From: Aliivibrio fischeri ATCC 7744 = JCM 18803 = DSM 507
GTDB lineage: Bacteria; Pseudomonadota; Gammaproteobacteria; Enterobacterales; Vibrionaceae
DNA: 64,000 nucleotides
Assembly (NCBI RefSeq): GCF_023983475.1
Contig: NZ_CP092712.1
Span: 1,612,001-1,676,000 of the forward strand
Reading direction: 5' to 3'
Translations under genes and position numbers: made by a program
Shown here: in pieces, positions 62,963 through 64,000 of the stretch
Layout: each line of letters begins with the position of its first letter
Numbering within the stretch: the stretch's first letter is position 1
Notes under the pieces: generated by a model
Told to the model about the DNA's origin: nothing
The model's input: the letters and a program-made list of their open reading frames with translations, nothing else
Databases searched by the model: none

Positions 62963-64000
62963 TCACACTCTCTTAGCCTGAATGACAATATTTCTTGGGG
63001 TATCTTCTTTTAAACAAAACTCCCCGATGCGAACGTTATAGCCTGCCTCTTCTAATAATAAGACACGATCCAAACATAACCAGACTTCTAACGGACGTTT
63101 AAATACTTGCTGCACTAAATCGCACTTTTCCATCACTAGAAAGGCTTCTTTCCCTTTGTTTAACCAGTGAGAGAAATCAACGTCATCTGGTAATTGCAGT
63201 TTTTTATGCTCACTCGCCCATCGGCAAAAAGCGTCAAAGCCATCACTTAATAATGATTTTTTAATGCTTGGTACAGGGACATAATTATCATTGCCAGTAA
63301 CAAACTGCTGCAAGGCATTAAACCCTAATCGATATTGCATTTCCTGCTCTCGATGATGTTGTGTGCGTTTCCCTGCGGTTACTGTCTCTTGCAGTGGCAA
63401 TCGTAAATCTTCTTTAGATAAACGGATCTGCGCTTGTTTTGATAATGCAGACAGTCCTTCATAAACCGATGACTGAGTTAAATGAAAACAGCAAGGAGAT
63501 AAAGTAACGGCATCTATAGACTTATCTATGCCCTTTTGAATTAAACTTACGTGAAGATCACCACAAGCATGCAACGCTATCGCATGTTGGTTAGCTTTAA
63601 TCAGTTCAGATGCACTTGTTGCCAACGCATCACCTTGAATAAACGTCATGTCTAATTGATGTTTATCTGCGTATTCTTGACCACTACGGCACAACGCATC
63701 TTGCCACTCTAATGTGGTTACAGGTTTATCTGATGCCACATTAAGCACCCGACCTAAATATCCTTTACCACCACACCACTCTAGCCATTGCTCTTTAGGC
63801 TGTGAATATTGAATACCTAAAGCACTTAAATTGGTAATTTGCTGCCATTTACGACCGTTAATTCCAGAATCCAACCCTTTTGGCATCATTAGCGGAGCCG
63901 CTTGTAATTGCTCAAGCTGACTTAATGCATGAAGGCCATTAACTTCTGGAATAAAAGCTGAGAGTGCTTGCGTTAATTTTTCAGGGACTCGCTTTAATTC
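62963..64000 (-). CDS. SAM-dependent methyltransferase (5' end outside window)
   Basis: The frame stays open from an ATG at 63889 back to the window edge (…LHALSQLEQLQAAPLMMPKG), so the true start is beyond 64000. At least 346 residues are present. The SAM-binding motif is unusual but recognisable, EWCGGKGYLGRVL, followed by LHACGDLH and LSPCCFHL, as in the Methyltransf_32/GSTCD-like group. The Cys pair SPCC may matter for catalysis. Substrate unknown, possibly RNA. The IS target duplication lies just after its stop. Confidence 0.82.
   Translation of the reverse strand, partial: ELKRVPEKLTQALSAFIPEVNGLHALSQLEQLQAAPLMMPKGLDSGINGRKWQQITNLSALGIQYSQPKEQWLEWCGGKGYLGRVLNVASDKPVTTLEWQDALCRSGQEYADKHQLDMTFIQGDALATSASELIKANQHAIALHACGDLHVSLIQKGIDKSIDAVTLSPCCFHLTQSSVYEGLSALSKQAQIRLSKEDLRLPLQETVTAGKRTQHHREQEMQYRLGFNALQQFVTGNDNYVPVPSIKKSLLSDGFDAFCRWASEHKKLQLPDDVDFSHWLNKGKEAFLVMEKCDLVQQVFKRPLEVWLCLDRVLLLEEAGYNVRIGEFCLKEDTPRNIVIQAKRV

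Noticed and set aside
1-64000. tRNA and rRNA genes, including as island attachment site
   Set aside because: No tRNA-like cloverleaf or rRNA sequence was recognised; the island seam is a protein-gene 3' end instead.

Overview
The window is A+T-rich chromosomal DNA of a marine gammaproteobacterium. Gene content (ribose operon, glycine-riboswitch symporter, Xds/ExeM-type nuclease, sbcB, long-form cdd, PurR-box purT, aspC, secreted ATP-dependent DNA ligase) fits the Vibrionaceae, most likely Aliivibrio. This assignment rests on recognising protein families; no search was run.

Layout. 1-3.6 kb: end of the ribose operon (rbsC partial, rbsB, rbsK, rbsR). 3.7-7.5 kb: secreted DNA ligase divergent from an extracellular nuclease. 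7.6-17.7 kb: housekeeping and transport genes (MATE exporter, coiled-coil membrane protein, glycine riboswitch plus AGCS symporter, MscS channel, LysE exporter, a membrane-protein gene with an in-frame amber stop, M32 carboxypeptidase) with three short genes below usual annotation cut-offs.

17.7-39.9 kb: a defence island. One long leftward operon encodes BrxR, BrxA, BrxB, BrxC, PglX, an AAA ATPase/DUF4276 pair, PglZ, a DUF4145-RecD-like helicase and a TPR protein. Two rightward paralogous DECH-box ATPases converge on it. This is a BREX locus without brxL. It carries a PARIS-like ATPase/TOPRIM-type pair between pglX and pglZ, a helicase-TPR tail, and a 9-G tract inside pglX that could switch it by slippage. 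The island lies between two 150-bp imperfect direct repeats made of the 3' end and terminator of the carboxypeptidase gene. A hipB promoter/start remnant with HipB-type operators sits at its left edge, so the ancestral order was probably carboxypeptidase-hipBA.

40-46.2 kb: further accessory genes: a threonine-synthase-like enzyme with a RidA deaminase and LysR regulator, an intact hipBA persistence module with four TATCC-N8-GGATA operators, and an HNH protein joined to a truncated LysR gene. 46.2-51.9 kb: LysR/amidohydrolase pair, a Sel1-membrane-DnaJ fusion, a small zinc-ribbon protein and aquaporin Z. 52.2-53.8 kb: a SatD/DUF3307 pair preceded by four operator-like palindromes at exact 28-bp spacing. 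54-64 kb: core genes (sbcB, a LrgA/LrgB pair, cdd, an amidase-family protein lacking catalytic residues, purT, aspC), an intact ISL3-family element in the aspC terminator with an 8-bp target duplication, and a methyltransferase gene running off the right end.
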